Shown: positions 18,814 through 29,190, numbered from the stretch's first letter. The stretch: DNA of 64,000 nt from Rodentibacter genomosp. 1 (GCF_001999285.1 NZ_MLHN01000001.1:62001-126000), one strand, 5' to 3'. Made by a program: numbers and translations. The notes: generated from the letters alone by a model not told the origin.

Positions 18814-19729
18814 CTTTTTTTCCTCCATGTTTATCTTCATTCTCAAATTTTTCATGGTGATCTTCGACATCCGTCTCAACATTTGGGCCAACAGTTAAGT
18901 AATGACCTAGCTCAGCTAAGGCTAAGCCTCCCATTGCGACAGCCGCAACCGGTTTTAACACATCTTTCCATAAAGTGATACTGAGGTCGATTTGCGGATC
19001 TTTCGGGAGACCATTGTAAAGTTCAGGTCTGTCTGCGTGATGTAGCACATACATCACGTGCGTGCCACCGACTCCCGGTGGATCATAAAGTCCGGCATTT
19101 TCATAACCACGTGATTTAAGATCGGCAACGCGTTGTTCCGCATAGATCTTCATTTCTTCTTTTGAGCCGAAACGAATCGCCCCCGTTGGACAGGTTTTGA
19201 CACAAGCCGGCTCTTGTCCGACAGAAACGCGATCGACACAAAGGGTACATTTATACACACGATTGTCGTCCGGATTCATTCGAGGAATGTTAAATGGACA
19301 GCCTGCGATACAGTAACCGCAACCGATACATTTGTCTGATTGGAAATCCACAATACCGTTTTTGTATTGAATGATTGCTCCCGGTGAAGGACAGGCTTTT
19401 AAGCAGCCCGGTTCTGAGCAGTGCATACAACCGTCTTTACGAATTAACCATTCTAAACGATCGTTTTCTTCCACTTCATTAAAGCGCATGACTGTCCATG
19501 CTTTGGCGTTAAGATCAACGGGGTTGTCATAAACGCCTACGCATTGTGCATTGACATCGGATCGGATGTCATTCCACTCAGAGCAGCCCACCTGACAGGC
19601 TTTACAGCCGATACAGGTGGAAACATCAATCAGCTTTGCCACTTCAACTTTGTGATCTCGCGCCTGCGGTGCCGGGGTGAGCTCTGAGGTTGCGGAGATC
19701 TTGATAATATCTTGAGATTGTACACTCAT
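18806..19729 (-). CDS. fdxH: Formate dehydrogenase iron-sulfur (beta) subunit
   Basis: 307 residues with four 4Fe-4S cysteine clusters in the FdnH pattern ([42 protein letters not shown]...CVKTC). A C-terminal membrane helix ([15 protein letters not shown]) anchors it on the periplasmic face. It lies 3 bases after fdxG. Confidence 0.96.
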   Translation of the reverse strand: MSVQSQDIIKISATSELTPAPQARDHKVEVAKLIDVSTCIGCKACQVGCSEWNDIRSDVNAQCVGVYDNPVDLNAKAWTVMRFNEVEENDRLEWLIRKDGCMHCSEPGCLKACPSPGAIIQYKNGIVDFQSDKCIGCGYCIAGCPFNIPRMNPDDNRVYKCTLCVDRVSVGQEPACVKTCPTGAIRFGSKEEMKIYAEQRVADLKSRGYENAGLYDPPGVGGTHVMYVLHHADRPELYNGLPKDPQIDLSITLWKDVLKPVAAVAMGGLALAELGHYLTVGPNVETDVEDHHEKFENEDKHGGKKDE

Positions 19730-19732
19730 TGT

Positions 19733-22700
19733 TTATGCCTCCGCTTTCTCAATATTTACCAAGAATGTTTTGTATTCCGGTGTTTGTGTATTAGCTTCAC
19801 CCCAAGATGGTGTGAGAACATTAGTGGAGAATCCACGATTACCTTTTCCATTTAAGGCTTTCATATTCCAGTGAATCGGAATACCCACATGGTGAACGGT
19901 TTTACCGTCAATTTCTAGTTCTTTCAAACGTTTGGTAACAACGGCAACGGCTTTGATATAACCTCGTTTTGAGGTGATTTTCACCATATCGCCTTTTTGG
20001 ATACCTTTTTCTGCGGCTAATTTTTCCCCGATTTCCACAAATTGTTGCGGTTGGGCAATAATATTAAGTGCAGATTGTGCGGTCCAACTGTGGAAATGCT
20101 CGGTTAAACGATAAGTGGTTGCCACAAATGGGAACTCTTTATTTGAGCCGATAAATTCACGGTCTTCCTTGTAAATACGTACGGTAGGATCTGTTACCAC
20201 ATTTGGATGGAGTGGATTAGTGTCAATCGGGCTTTCAACCGGTTCATAATGCTCCGGCATCGGGCCGTTATTGATTTTATCTACGGCAAATAAGCGACCT
20301 ACACCTTCGGCGGACATAATAAACGGCCCTGCCTCAGAACCCGGTGGTTGAGAACCATAGTCGGCAACATCAAACCAGTTCCAGTTTTTACCGTTCCATT
20401 TGATTAGCTGACGATGTTTATCCCATGGTTTACCATTAATATCTAAGGACGCACGGCTATAAAGGACACGGCGGTTTGCCGGCCAAGCAAAGCCCCAACC
20501 TACAGTACAGCCTAGACCGGACGGATCTGAATTATCACGATTAGCGGTTTGGTTACCTTTTTCTGTCCATTGACCTACGTATAGCCAGTTACCTGATGTG
20601 GTTGTACCGTCATCACGTAAGTGAGCAAAACCATTGAGTAATTGCCCTTTTTTATACATCAGGTTGCCGTTTTGGTCATAAAGATCTTCAAGAGCATAAC
20701 CATTTAATTCTTTTGCTAATTCTTCCGCACTTGGTGAGTGTGGTTGCGCATAATTCCATGTCATAGCCTCAAAAGATTCAATACCACGACCGCCTTCTTT
20801 TTTGTAGAGCTCGTGCATTTCTTCACGAATCATTGAAAGAATATCTACATCAGGTAAAGCTTCACCCGGTTGATCACAGCCTTTCCAGTGCCATTGTGCC
20901 CAGCGACCGGAGTTGGAAATTGAACCGTCTTCTTCTGCGAAACAAGTCGTTGGTAAACGGAATACTTCGGTTTGGATATCCGCAGGATTGACATTGTTTG
21001 ATTCGCCAAAGTTTTTCCAAAATTCAGAACTTTCAGTTTGAAGTGGATCAAGCACGATTAAGAATTTTAACTTGCTCATACCCGCAAGGGTTTTATTCTT
21101 ATTCGGTAACGAGTTCAATACGTTAAAGCCTTGTAAAATCCAACCGTGTAACTGACCATCGTTCATTAATTTCACATGAGTAATTGGATCGTATAAACGA
21201 TCGGTTTTCGGTAAGAAATCAAAACCCCAACCGTTTTCTTTGGTCGCATTATCACCATAGAAGGTTTTCATCATACTCACAAAGAATTTTGACGTATTGC
21301 GATAATAGTTGATTTGACCCGGAACGATGTCTTTTGGCGTAATCGCATTGATATATTGCTCGTAAGAGGAGTCTTTATCGTTTGGCAAACGCATATAACC
21401 GGGTAGGGAAGTCGGTAACAATCCCATATCTGTTGTACCCTGTACGTTTGAGTGTCCACGTAATGCGTTAATACCGCCACCTGGCATTCCCATATTACCT
21501 AATAGCAATTGGATCATCGCCATTGAGCGAATGTTTTGCGTACCGATAGTATGTTCTGTAAAACCTAATGCATATAAATGCGTCATCGTCTTGTTTGGTG
21601 CGGAGGTTTTACCGATTTCCTCACAGATTTGTAAGAATAGTTTTTGTTTGACGCCTGTTACGCGTTCGACCATTTCAGGGGTGTAACGGGAAACATGTTC
21701 TTTTAATACATTAATTACACAACGTGGATGTTGTAATGTCATATCACGTTTAGCCTGACCGTTCTCATCAAATTGATAATTCCAAGTTGATTTGTCATAG
21801 CTACGTTTTTCTGTATCGTAGCCTGAGAACAATCCGTCTTCAAATTTAAAACCTTCGTTGACTAAGAAAGAGGCGTTAGTGTAGTGTTTAACATATTCGT
21901 GTTGAATCTTATCATTTTCCAATAGGTAACGAATCACGCCCATTAAGAACGCAATATCAGAACCTGAACGGATTGGAGCATGAAGATCAGCGACAGAGGC
22001 TGTGCGGTTAAAGCGTGGATCGATAACGATGATTTTCGCACCGTTTTTCTTCGCCTCAATTGCCCAACGGAAGCCAACAGGGTGAGCTTCGGCAGGGTTA
22101 CCGCCTTGAACGATAATTAAATTGGCATTTTTGATGTCAACCCAGTTATTTGTCATGGCACCGCGACCAAATGATGGAGCAAGACTTGCTACCGTTGGTC
22201 CGTGTCAAGTATTCGCTTGGTTACATACCGGCACCATCCCGAGCATTCGAATCCATTTTTGCGTGAGTAACGCAGCTTCATTGCTCATGGCTGAGGCAGT
22301 CATAATCCCTGTGGTTGCCCAACGGTTTACGGTTTTTCCGCTTGCATCGGTTTCGATAAAATTGGCATCGCGATCATCTTTCATTAATCGGGCAATGCGT
22401 TTGATTGCATCTTGCCAAGAGATTCTTTCCCATTTGTCGGAACCCGGTGCTCGGTATTGAGGATATAAGGAACGGCTTTCGCTGTTGACATAATCAAGCG
22501 CACCAGCGCCTTTCGGACAGAGTGCACCACGACTGATTGGATGGTCAGGATCGCCTTCAAGGTGAAATAATTTTGAACGGGTATTGGTACCGGTGTAGCT
22601 ACTTAATCCTGTATGAGGTTTACCGGTACTATAAAGCAACATACCGCAACTGACGGCACAATATGTACAAGTGTTACGGGATTCATAAGCGCGCAATAAT

Positions 22701-22816
22701 TTATATTCACGCGGTGCTGCTAACACATTTGCCGGCGCAAAGCCTAACATCGCAGCAGAAGTTCCCGCCATACCACCTGCACAGATCTTAAAGAACTTTC
22801 TTCTTGAGACCTGCAT
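19733..22816 (-). CDS. fdxG: Formate dehydrogenase major subunit, selenoprotein (in-frame UGA)
   Basis: About 1027 residues when the UGA at 22207-22205 is read as selenocysteine. It starts with a twin-arginine signal (SRRKFFK, then a hydrophobic stretch) and the 4Fe-4S motif CTYCAVSCG...CPKG. It then holds the molybdopterin domains (IIVIDPRFNRTA, MGMPGGGINALRGHSNVQG) and a C-terminal dinucleotide-binding domain. The UGA lies in NQANT-U-HGPTVAS, the exact place of Sec in E. coli FdnG. A SECIS-like hairpin follows it. The enzyme oxidises formate in the periplasm for anaerobic respiration. Ribosome site AGGAG precedes 22816. Automatic annotation may split it into two genes. Confidence 0.95.
22160..22204 (-). 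promoter_or_regulatory. bSECIS element for selenocysteine insertion in fdxG
   Basis: Directly after the UGA, GACCAA pairs with TTGGTC about 35 bases on, and an inner stem AGCAAG/TTGCT carries the apical loop. Position and two-part stem match the bacterial SECIS that recruits SelB. Confidence 0.75.
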
Positions 22817-23018
22817 AATCACTCCTTTCAACAATAGTTTGTTGAGATATTAATTAGATAGTAAAGAAATTCATCTAGAAAATTGAGTTGATTTCGTTAG
22901 AATAACCTTAATCAACAGACTAAATTGCGTATAGAAAAACACCAATTTAAGGTGAGAGTAGGATACCGATTTTTTTACGATAAATCCATAATCAAAATAC
23001 ATTATATCCCTGAAAGGA

Positions 23019-23034
23019 TGTGATTTAGATCACG
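23019..23034. promoter_or_regulatory. CRP-like site in the fdxG-fdhD divergent region
   Basis: TGTGATTTAGATCACG is a strong CRP-type palindrome 54 bases upstream of fdhD and about 200 from fdxG. An FNR site would also be expected from the family, but I see no clear one. The rest of the 271-base gap is AT-rich with nothing else I can name. Confidence 0.65.
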
Positions 23035-23087
23035 AAGTTAGCAAAAAAATAACATTATTGTTACATAACTGAATAGGTAGGCTATCA

Positions 23088-23900
23088 ATGAATAGTAGCA
23101 TTGAGCAATCCATCAAGTTTTTAAAAAAAACAAAAATATCAGGCAAATCGACCGCACTTTTAGAAACAAAAAATGATTTTCTTGCCGTTGAAATTCCGGT
23201 TTCGCTTGTCTATAACGGCATTTCTCATGCAGTGATGATGTGTTCTCCACAAGATTTGGAGGATTTTGCCTTAGGGTTTTCTTTAACAGAGGGGATTATT
23301 GATAGTCCTTTAGATATTTATGGAATTGATGTAATAGAAGTATGCAACGGCATTGAAGTGCAAATAGAGCTTTCCAGTCGTCAATTTATGGCACTTAAAG
23401 AACATCGACGAAATCTTACCGGACGTACAGGATGCGGCATTTGCGGGGCGGAGCAACTCAATCAGGTTTACAAAAATTTTCCTAAATTAGACCGCACTTT
23501 TCAGTTTGATGTTAGTTTGCTAGATAATTGCCTTGCTACATTGCAGGAAAATCAACAATTAGGTAAACAGACTGGCGCAACACATGCCTGTGCATTTTTT
23601 GATTTGCAAGGTAACTTACTTGCCATTCGAGAAGATGTGGGGCGCCACGTTGCCTTAGATAAACTGATTGGCTGGTATGTTAGTGTGGGTAAGCCATCAG
23701 GAATGATACTCACCTCAAGTCGGGCAAGCTACGAAATGGTGCAAAAAGTGATTGCTTGTGGGGTGGAAATATTAGTGGCGATTTCTGCGGCAACGGATTT
23801 GGCGGTTAATATGGCAAAAAAACATCATCTGACTTTGGTTGGATTTGCCAGAACAGGTAAGGGAAATATCTATAATGGGGAAGAGCGCTTGATTTTCTGA
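23088..23900 (+). CDS. fdhD: Formate dehydrogenase sulfurtransferase FdhD
   Basis: 270 residues. FdhD moves sulfur from IscS to the molybdenum cofactor of formate dehydrogenase; the CGIC pair (C116, C119) is the transfer motif. Other family marks are [25 protein letters not shown] and TSRASYEMV. It is divergent from the fdx operon it serves. Two USS cores lie inside the gene. Confidence 0.96.
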   Translation: MNSSIEQSIKFLKKTKISGKSTALLETKNDFLAVEIPVSLVYNGISHAVMMCSPQDLEDFALGFSLTEGIIDSPLDIYGIDVIEVCNGIEVQIELSSRQFMALKEHRRNLTGRTGCGICGAEQLNQVYKNFPKLDRTFQFDVSLLDNCLATLQENQQLGKQTGATHACAFFDLQGNLLAIREDVGRHVALDKLIGWYVSVGKPSGMILTSSRASYEMVQKVIACGVEILVAISAATDLAVNMAKKHHLTLVGFARTGKGNIYNGEERLIF

Positions 23901-23925
23901 GAGAGAATTTTTACGGGATTTTATA

Positions 23926-23956
23926 AAAAGGCAAGAAACCATCTTGCCCTTTTGGA
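23926..23956. terminator. Bidirectional terminator between fdhD and the binding-protein gene
   Basis: GGCAAGA (23931-23937) pairs with TCTTGCC (23943-23949), with A-rich and T-rich flanks, between convergent genes. Confidence 0.8.
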
Positions 23957-23966
23957 AGTCGAATCT

Positions 23967-25007
23967 TTATTCTCCCTTCACTTCTTTTACCCAACGCTCA
24001 ATCAAACGTTTTGCTTCCTGATCAGAACCAAATCGAATGAAATCAATATCAATGAGTTTGAGTTTTGTTGGATTCGGCAGATTAGGATGGGCTTTAGCAT
24101 AAATATTAGTTGGAAGCTGATAAGCCTCTGCTTCACGCCATGGAATTTCTTGAGCTTCTGCGGAAAGTACAAAATCCATAAAAAGTTTGGCATTTTCTAA
24201 GTTTCGCCCATTTTTAATAATACTTGCCGCCCCCAAGGTGTAGCCAACGCCTTCGCAAGGAAGAATACCGGCAACCGGTGCACCTTTGTCTTTTTCCCGA
24301 ACATAAGCATGCATAAATCCAATATTGGCAGTTGTTGCACCGGTAGAAAGGTTGCTGGTCGCCATACCGCTTTTAGTGTATTGGTTGATGTTTTTGTTTA
24401 ATGCCTTCAAATAATCAAACGCCTTATCTTCGCCCATCAGCTCGACAAGAGTGGCAATAATGCTATATCCTGTGCCGGATACGCGTGGATCAGGATATTG
24501 AACCAAATCCTTAAATTCCGGTTTTAATAAATCAGCGTAACACTGCGGTGTGGCGATATTTTTTTCGGCAAGGGATTTCTCATTAATCCCAATGCCAAGA
24601 TCCATTAAATAAATAATGGAAGTGGTATCACCGCGTTGTTCCACCAAGTTTTTAAATTGAGGCAAAATATTTTTTTGCTCAGGTGAACGGTAGGTTTCAA
24701 GCAAACCTGCATCTCGGGCTTGCAAGTGGGGTTCAAATGTTCCGCCATACCAAACATCCGCTTGAGGATTGTCTTTCTCCGCTTTGAGTTTGCCTAGTAC
24801 TGTACCGGTACTATTGCGGACAAATTGTGTATTTACATCATATTTTTTACTGAAAGCTTGGGTCACCTTTTCACAGGTTGTGTTTTGTACCGTACAATAA
24901 ACAACCAACTTTCCTTGTGCCTTAGCTGTGTTTGGCAGACCAATATTTAATAATGTACAAAGTGCGGTTAATTTAAAGGCATTTTTTAAATGAGTATAGG
25001 GAATCAT
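23967..25007 (-). CDS. AfuA-like periplasmic binding protein, probably for a thiamine compound
   Basis: 346 residues with a signal peptide (FKLTALCTLLNIGLPNTAKA). The mature protein resembles AfuA and other iron/thiamine-type binding proteins (KLVVYCTVQNTTCEKV, QADVWYGGTFEPHLQA, GTGYSIIATLVELMG, CEGVGYTLGAASII) and is a paralogue of the afuA gene at 44 kb in this window. A TPP riboswitch lies in its leader, so the likely ligand is thiamine or a phosphate ester of it rather than ferric iron. No permease or ATPase gene is adjacent: the downstream gene is the convergent fdhD. The start at 25007 has AAGGA 5 bases upstream; the ATG at 25013 overlaps that site. Confidence 0.88.
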   Translation of the reverse strand: MIPYTHLKNAFKLTALCTLLNIGLPNTAKAQGKLVVYCTVQNTTCEKVTQAFSKKYDVNTQFVRNSTGTVLGKLKAEKDNPQADVWYGGTFEPHLQARDAGLLETYRSPEQKNILPQFKNLVEQRGDTTSIIYLMDLGIGINEKSLAEKNIATPQCYADLLKPEFKDLVQYPDPRVSGTGYSIIATLVELMGEDKAFDYLKALNKNINQYTKSGMATSNLSTGATTANIGFMHAYVREKDKGAPVAGILPCEGVGYTLGAASIIKNGRNLENAKLFMDFVLSAEAQEIPWREAEAYQLPTNIYAKAHPNLPNPTKLKLIDIDFIRFGSDQEAKRLIERWVKEVKGE

Positions 25008-25064
25008 ATGCATCCTTACTTAATGAATAAAGAAAAAGTAAGTCAGCCCTTGAGGAAGAGAAGA

Positions 25065-25136
25065 TTAGTTTCCTACGTCAGTGCTAACTGCTTCAGGTTC
25101 ACGGGTGTTTCTCAGCGATTCTCGCACCCTGACTAA
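25065..25136 (-). ncRNA. TPP riboswitch (THI element)
   Basis: On the minus strand the conserved parts appear in order: closing stem TTAGTC, GGGTGC, CTGAGA, ACCC, GAACCTGA, then GACGTAGGAA and CTAA. These are the diagnostic thiamine pyrophosphate pocket bases. The 60-base region up to the start codon would be the expression platform; control of translation near the AAGGA site seems likely. The remaining 25137-25467 is AT-rich and marks the edge of the foreign island; I see nothing definite in it. Confidence 0.9.
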
Positions 25137-25467
25137 CCAAGCCAAGACTATAATTTGTAATCTTATTTTTGTAAAGTCGGATCTGTTTATTGTTGTCGTT
25201 GTGGTATTTAAAATGTACCTACGTAGAAGTGTTATTTGCCATGAAAAATAATGCTTGAAATATAGGGTAGCGGTATTTTTAACACATTAATTATACAAGG
25301 TTTACAATGTATTGAAAGTGATAGGTCTGAAAAGACCGTTCTGTTAAAACGGAGTAGTAAATTTATTGTAAATAAAAAATTGATCTACCTCTCATAAATA
25401 ACTTTTGCCAATACACATTTCGTTTTTCTTTTTGTAAGATTTAGATGTTTAGTCAAGGTTATTTTTT

Positions 25468-26411
25468 ATGAAAAAAGAGAAAATTTATTACGCTCACTCT
25501 AGCGAAAGTCTTTCAGAATCTCAGTGGCAAATTTTACAGAATCACTTGTCTCAAGTCGCCGAAATGTCAGCTAATTTTGCTTGTTTTTTTGGCTCACAAG
25601 AGATAGCAAGGAATACGGCTAAATTGCACGACTTAGGCAAATATACAGAAGCATTTGATAGGCGACTGCGAGGTGGTCCTTCCGTTGACCATGCTACCGC
25701 AGGTGCGAAGATTGCGGTTGAGCGTTGGGGGGGGGGCAGGTAAGCTGATGGCTTTCTGCATTGCCGGTCATCATGCCGGCTTGGCAAACGGTAATGGAGA
25801 GGGGGATAACCGTCGTACCTTAGCGCAACGCCTTGCTCTTGCTTTCGGCAAAGATATTCCCGAGCTTGACCCTGTTTGGCAGCAGGAAATCGTGTTGCCT
25901 GAAAAACTGCCCGCACCGCCCTTGAAGCCTGACGCCCATCATAAATGGTTTTCTTATGCCTTCTTTATCCGTATGCTGTATTTTTGCCTGGTGGATGCTG
26001 ATTTTCTTGATACCGAAGCCTTTTATGCTTGCGTTGAAGGCAAATCCATACAGCGCGGCGGCTATCCCGATTTAAACGCTCTGCAACAACGTTTCAACAC
26101 CTTTATCGAATCTTTCAGACAGATAGCCAAGCAGGCTCCGGCAAACGAAGCCGAGCGACATCGCGCTGCGCTTAATCGCCTACGCAGTAACATTCTCGAC
26201 CATGCCGTTGCGCAAACTCCAGCATTACACCGTGCAAATCCCCGAAAGCGCACTAGATGCCTTGTTGAAAGCTAGACGCATTGAAACTATCAAGGAATAC
26301 ACCTTCGGAAAACAGTTTTACTGCCTGATTGGGTTGGATTTGTATGATGATGTGGCGGGGGTTAGTTGGGAGGATACTAATTTTTTAAGAGAGGAGAATT
26401 TGATTTTCTAG
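25468..26411 (+). pseudogene. cas3: cas3 remnant, type I-C (frameshifted, helicase deleted)
   Basis: Two ends of a type I-C Cas3 remain. The first frame (25468-25743) gives the start of the HD nuclease domain, including AKLHDLGKYTEAF. At a run of ten G (25727-25736) the frame is lost; it continues one frame over with KLMAFCIAGHHAGLANG and on to LNRLRSNILDHA, where the HD domain ends. Near 26200 this joins directly to the Cas3 C terminus (KLQHYTVQIPESALDALL...YDDVAGVSWED...ENLIF), in yet another frame. The whole helicase part, over 1 kb, is missing. The gene is dead for interference. Its GC content looks higher than that of the neighbouring genes. Confidence 0.85.
25727..25736. repeat. Poly-G tract (10 G) in the cas3 remnant
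   Basis: Nine G would keep the HD domain in frame (ERWGGAGKLMAF); ten shift it. Such tracts change length easily by slippage. Confidence 0.9.
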
Positions 26412-26482
26412 TTTAAGAAAGTTTTCAATCCATTATTAAAAATATTTTTTTAAACTTATAAATTTATTAAGAAGGTAAAACT

Positions 26483-28318
26483 ATGGAACGTTCACATCTT
26501 GTACGTATGCGTGTTAGAAATATTGGCTGTATCGGTAATGAGGGTTTGACAGTTGAATTAGATGATATTGTGTGCTTAGTCGGAGCAAATAATGCTGGTA
26601 AAACAACAGTATTAAGAGCATATGAATTAGCAGTTCAGCAAGAAAAGTTAGATATAAAAGATTTTAATTGTAATGCAAATGGAAATCCTGCTACGGTCGA
26701 ATTATGGGTTCATATTCCTAAAAGTGCAGGCAACATTGATGAAAAATGGAAAGAGGCAACAGAAGATGGATTATTGCTAGTCCGTTCTAAGTGGGAATGG
26801 CCTTTAGAAGGAGGAAAACCTACTAGACGCACTTGGGATCCAGAGAAGAGAGAATATGCGGATGACGGTAAAGCTGCTGGATTAGATACTGTGTTTAATA
26901 GCCGTTTGCCCAAACCATTTAGAATAGGTTCTTTAGATAATCCTGAAGAAGAGCATAAAAAATTATTAAATCTTGTACTTGAACCAATAATTAATAAATA
27001 TAAAGAAATTATAGAAAATGAAGAATCTGAATTAAGCAATAAAATTAAGGAACTGAAGAGCTTGGCAAATGATCCAATATCAGAACTTCGTAGTGACATT
27101 GAAAAAATCCAGCAACAGATTAATTCATCCTATTGCAAAGTATTTAGTGCATCAGGAATTCATCTTAACATTGGGATTGGAGATATTGGTTTTGATCCTG
27201 CAAAATCTTTGCTATCAGGTTCAAGAATTGATATTTCTGAAACAGGCAACGTTGCTCGCTGGGATCAGCAAGGAACAGGCTCACAGCGAGCACTATTTTG
27301 GTCTATTCTTCAGGTAAGATCTGAGTTAAGTAGAGTTTCTGATATACAAAAGGAATTACAAAAATTAGAAAGCAAAAAATCACAAACTTCGAAAGATAAA
27401 GAAAAAATTCAAAATCTTAAGAGCCAATTATCTCAATCTCAAAATGGTTCAAGCGATTTCTTTTTGCCTGGGTACATGTTGTTGATTGATGAGCCTGAGA
27501 CGGCATTACATCCCTCAGCAATTCGTGCAGCTAAAGAACATTTATATAACTTAGCGTCTGAAGCAGGTTGGCAAGTCATGTTGAGTACTCATCATCCTGC
27601 TTTTGTTGATCCTATAAAAGATCATACAACCATTGTTCGCTTACATCGATTAGATAAGCATTTAGAACCCAATATATATAAATCAGAAACAATAAATTTT
27701 AGTGATGATGAATTAGATAATCTGAAAGCATTAATGGTTTTTGATTCTAATGTTTCTGAAATTTTTTTTGGAGATAAAGTTGTTATTGTCGAAGGGGATA
27801 CTGAGTTTGCTGCTTTTCATGAAGTTATGAATAGTAATCCTGCGGATTATCCTGTTAGCCAACGTCCTCTTATTATTAGAGCTAGAGGAAAAGCGACAAT
27901 TACTATTTTAGTAAAAATCTTATCTCATTTTAAAATTAATTTTTCTGTATTGCACGATATAGACTCTCCTAAAATTTCGTCTGGTGATAGGGCTAATTCG
28001 GCATACTCTATAAATAGAGCAATTTCAGAGGCCGTAACTGAGGCACGTAAAGCTGGATTAACAGTTACTTATCGTTGTTCATGTCCTAATTTTGAAATTC
28101 ATCATAACATGGACTTGCCATCTAAAGATAAGCCATTTAGAAGTTGGAAAGCTGTTCAAGAGAAGGAAAAAGTGCGTTCAAGTGTAGAATCTATACTGAA
28201 AGAATTAATCAGCGTATGCAATGATATTCCAAGTAATGATGGTACTAACTATGAAGAAACTTTAAAAAATTGGATTGAGTTTCATCATAAACAGGACGAG
28301 CCTTGTTACAAATTTTAA
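26483..28318 (+). CDS. OLD-family ATPase with TOPRIM nuclease domain
   Basis: 611 residues. The N-terminal ABC-type ATPase has Walker A GANNAGKT (34-41), signature-like QGTGSQRALFW, Walker B LLIDEPE (D336, E337) and an H-loop STHHPAF. A helical insertion with coiled-coil character lies around 175-215 and 280-315. The TOPRIM part has the catalytic Glu in VVIVEGDTEF (E437) and the acidic pair HDID (D492, D494). OLD-type proteins are DNA nucleases used in phage defence, alone (P2 Old) or with partners (Gabija). No partner helicase is adjacent, so this looks like a single-gene type. The gene is AT-rich, unlike the cas fragments on both sides, and sits between cas3 and cas5 remnants. It has no visible damage. 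Confidence 0.85.
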   Translation: MERSHLVRMRVRNIGCIGNEGLTVELDDIVCLVGANNAGKTTVLRAYELAVQQEKLDIKDFNCNANGNPATVELWVHIPKSAGNIDEKWKEATEDGLLLVRSKWEWPLEGGKPTRRTWDPEKREYADDGKAAGLDTVFNSRLPKPFRIGSLDNPEEEHKKLLNLVLEPIINKYKEIIENEESELSNKIKELKSLANDPISELRSDIEKIQQQINSSYCKVFSASGIHLNIGIGDIGFDPAKSLLSGSRIDISETGNVARWDQQGTGSQRALFWSILQVRSELSRVSDIQKELQKLESKKSQTSKDKEKIQNLKSQLSQSQNGSSDFFLPGYMLLIDEPETALHPSAIRAAKEHLYNLASEAGWQVMLSTHHPAFVDPIKDHTTIVRLHRLDKHLEPNIYKSETINFSDDELDNLKALMVFDSNVSEIFFGDKVVIVEGDTEFAAFHEVMNSNPADYPVSQRPLIIRARGKATITILVKILSHFKINFSVLHDIDSPKISSGDRANSAYSINRAISEAVTEARKAGLTVTYRCSCPNFEIHHNMDLPSKDKPFRSWKAVQEKEKVRSSVESILKELISVCNDIPSNDGTNYEETLKNWIEFHHKQDEPCYKF

Positions 28319-28398
28319 AAGTATAAATATGGATTATATATGATCTGCCCCTTCTCCCCGGAAGGGGATGTGTTAACAAAATCATAGGAGAACAAAAA

Positions 28399-29190
28399 AT
28401 GAATCGGGTACGCCTACACATCTGGGGGGGGGATTACGCCTGTTTTACCCGTCCGGAAATGAAGGTGGAGCGGGTGTCTTACGATATCATCATGCCATCG
28501 GCAGCGAGAGGGATTCTGTTAGCAGTGCACTGGAAACCTGCGATACTCTGGGTGATTGATCGCATTTATGTATTGAAACCGATCCGTTTTGAATCGGTGC
28601 GGCGTAATGAATTGGGCAGCAAGATTTCTGAAAGCAAGGTGAGCGGGGAGATGAGGCGCAAGAGTGTGGTTGATTTATATACGATGATTGATGACGATCT
28701 CCAGCAGCGTGCGGCAACAGTGCTGAAAGACGTGGACTATGTGATTGAAGCCCATGCGGTGCTGACGGCCAAAGCGGGCGAGGACGATACGAGCACTAAG
28801 CATATCGAGATGTTTAAGCGGAGGGCGTCGAGTTTCCAGAGCATTTTGCCTGGGTGGTCGATAACGGAGCTTTCCCCGAATCATGCTTGTCTGAAAGCGA
28901 AGCCAACCGCGATTTTGGCTGGATGTTGCACGATATTGATTTCGACCACGGCAATCTGCCGAAATTTTTCCGTGCCGAAGGAGATGACGAGACAGCGTAT
29001 CGCAAAGGGCGCGCTGTGGTATATACAAACCTGCCACCGCGTACCTGTGCTGTTTTCAGACGAACTACGCGCACAAACACTGACTGTTACCGTCCAAGTG
29101 CGCGAACTTTTGGCAGGCGGGAAAACCCCGTCACCAGTGTATGGCAAACGCTGCAAAGCCTGCTCTCTGGTGGAAGTTTGCCAGCCGTAG
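28399..29190 (+). pseudogene. cas5-cas4 deletion chimera, type I-C
   Basis: One open frame of 263 codons is made of broken parts. Residues 1-about 140 are the start of Cas5c (YACFTRPEMKVERVSYDI, HWKPAILWVIDRI, FESVRRNELG, HIEMFKRRA). After RRA a stretch is missing and the true Cas5 frame continues in another phase (EFPEHFAWVV, then DFGWMLHDIDFDHGNLPKFFRAE, the usual Cas5c end). Close to 28990 the sequence becomes the C terminus of Cas4 in the first frame (VLFSDELRAQT, ending KRCKACSLVEVCQP with the three C-terminal iron-sulfur cysteines). So cas8c, cas7 and most of cas4 were deleted. A nine-G run at 28424-28432 adds one glycine after IWG. AGGAG precedes the start. Confidence 0.82.
28424..28432. 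repeat. Poly-G tract (9 G) in the cas5 remnant
   Basis: The family reads IWGDYACF; here three extra G give IWGGDYACF and keep the frame. It is the second G run in this cas locus. Confidence 0.9.

Noticed and set aside
19733-22834. Two separate formate dehydrogenase genes or a nonsense mutation
   Set aside because: The UGA lies at the conserved selenocysteine position and is followed by a SECIS-like hairpin.
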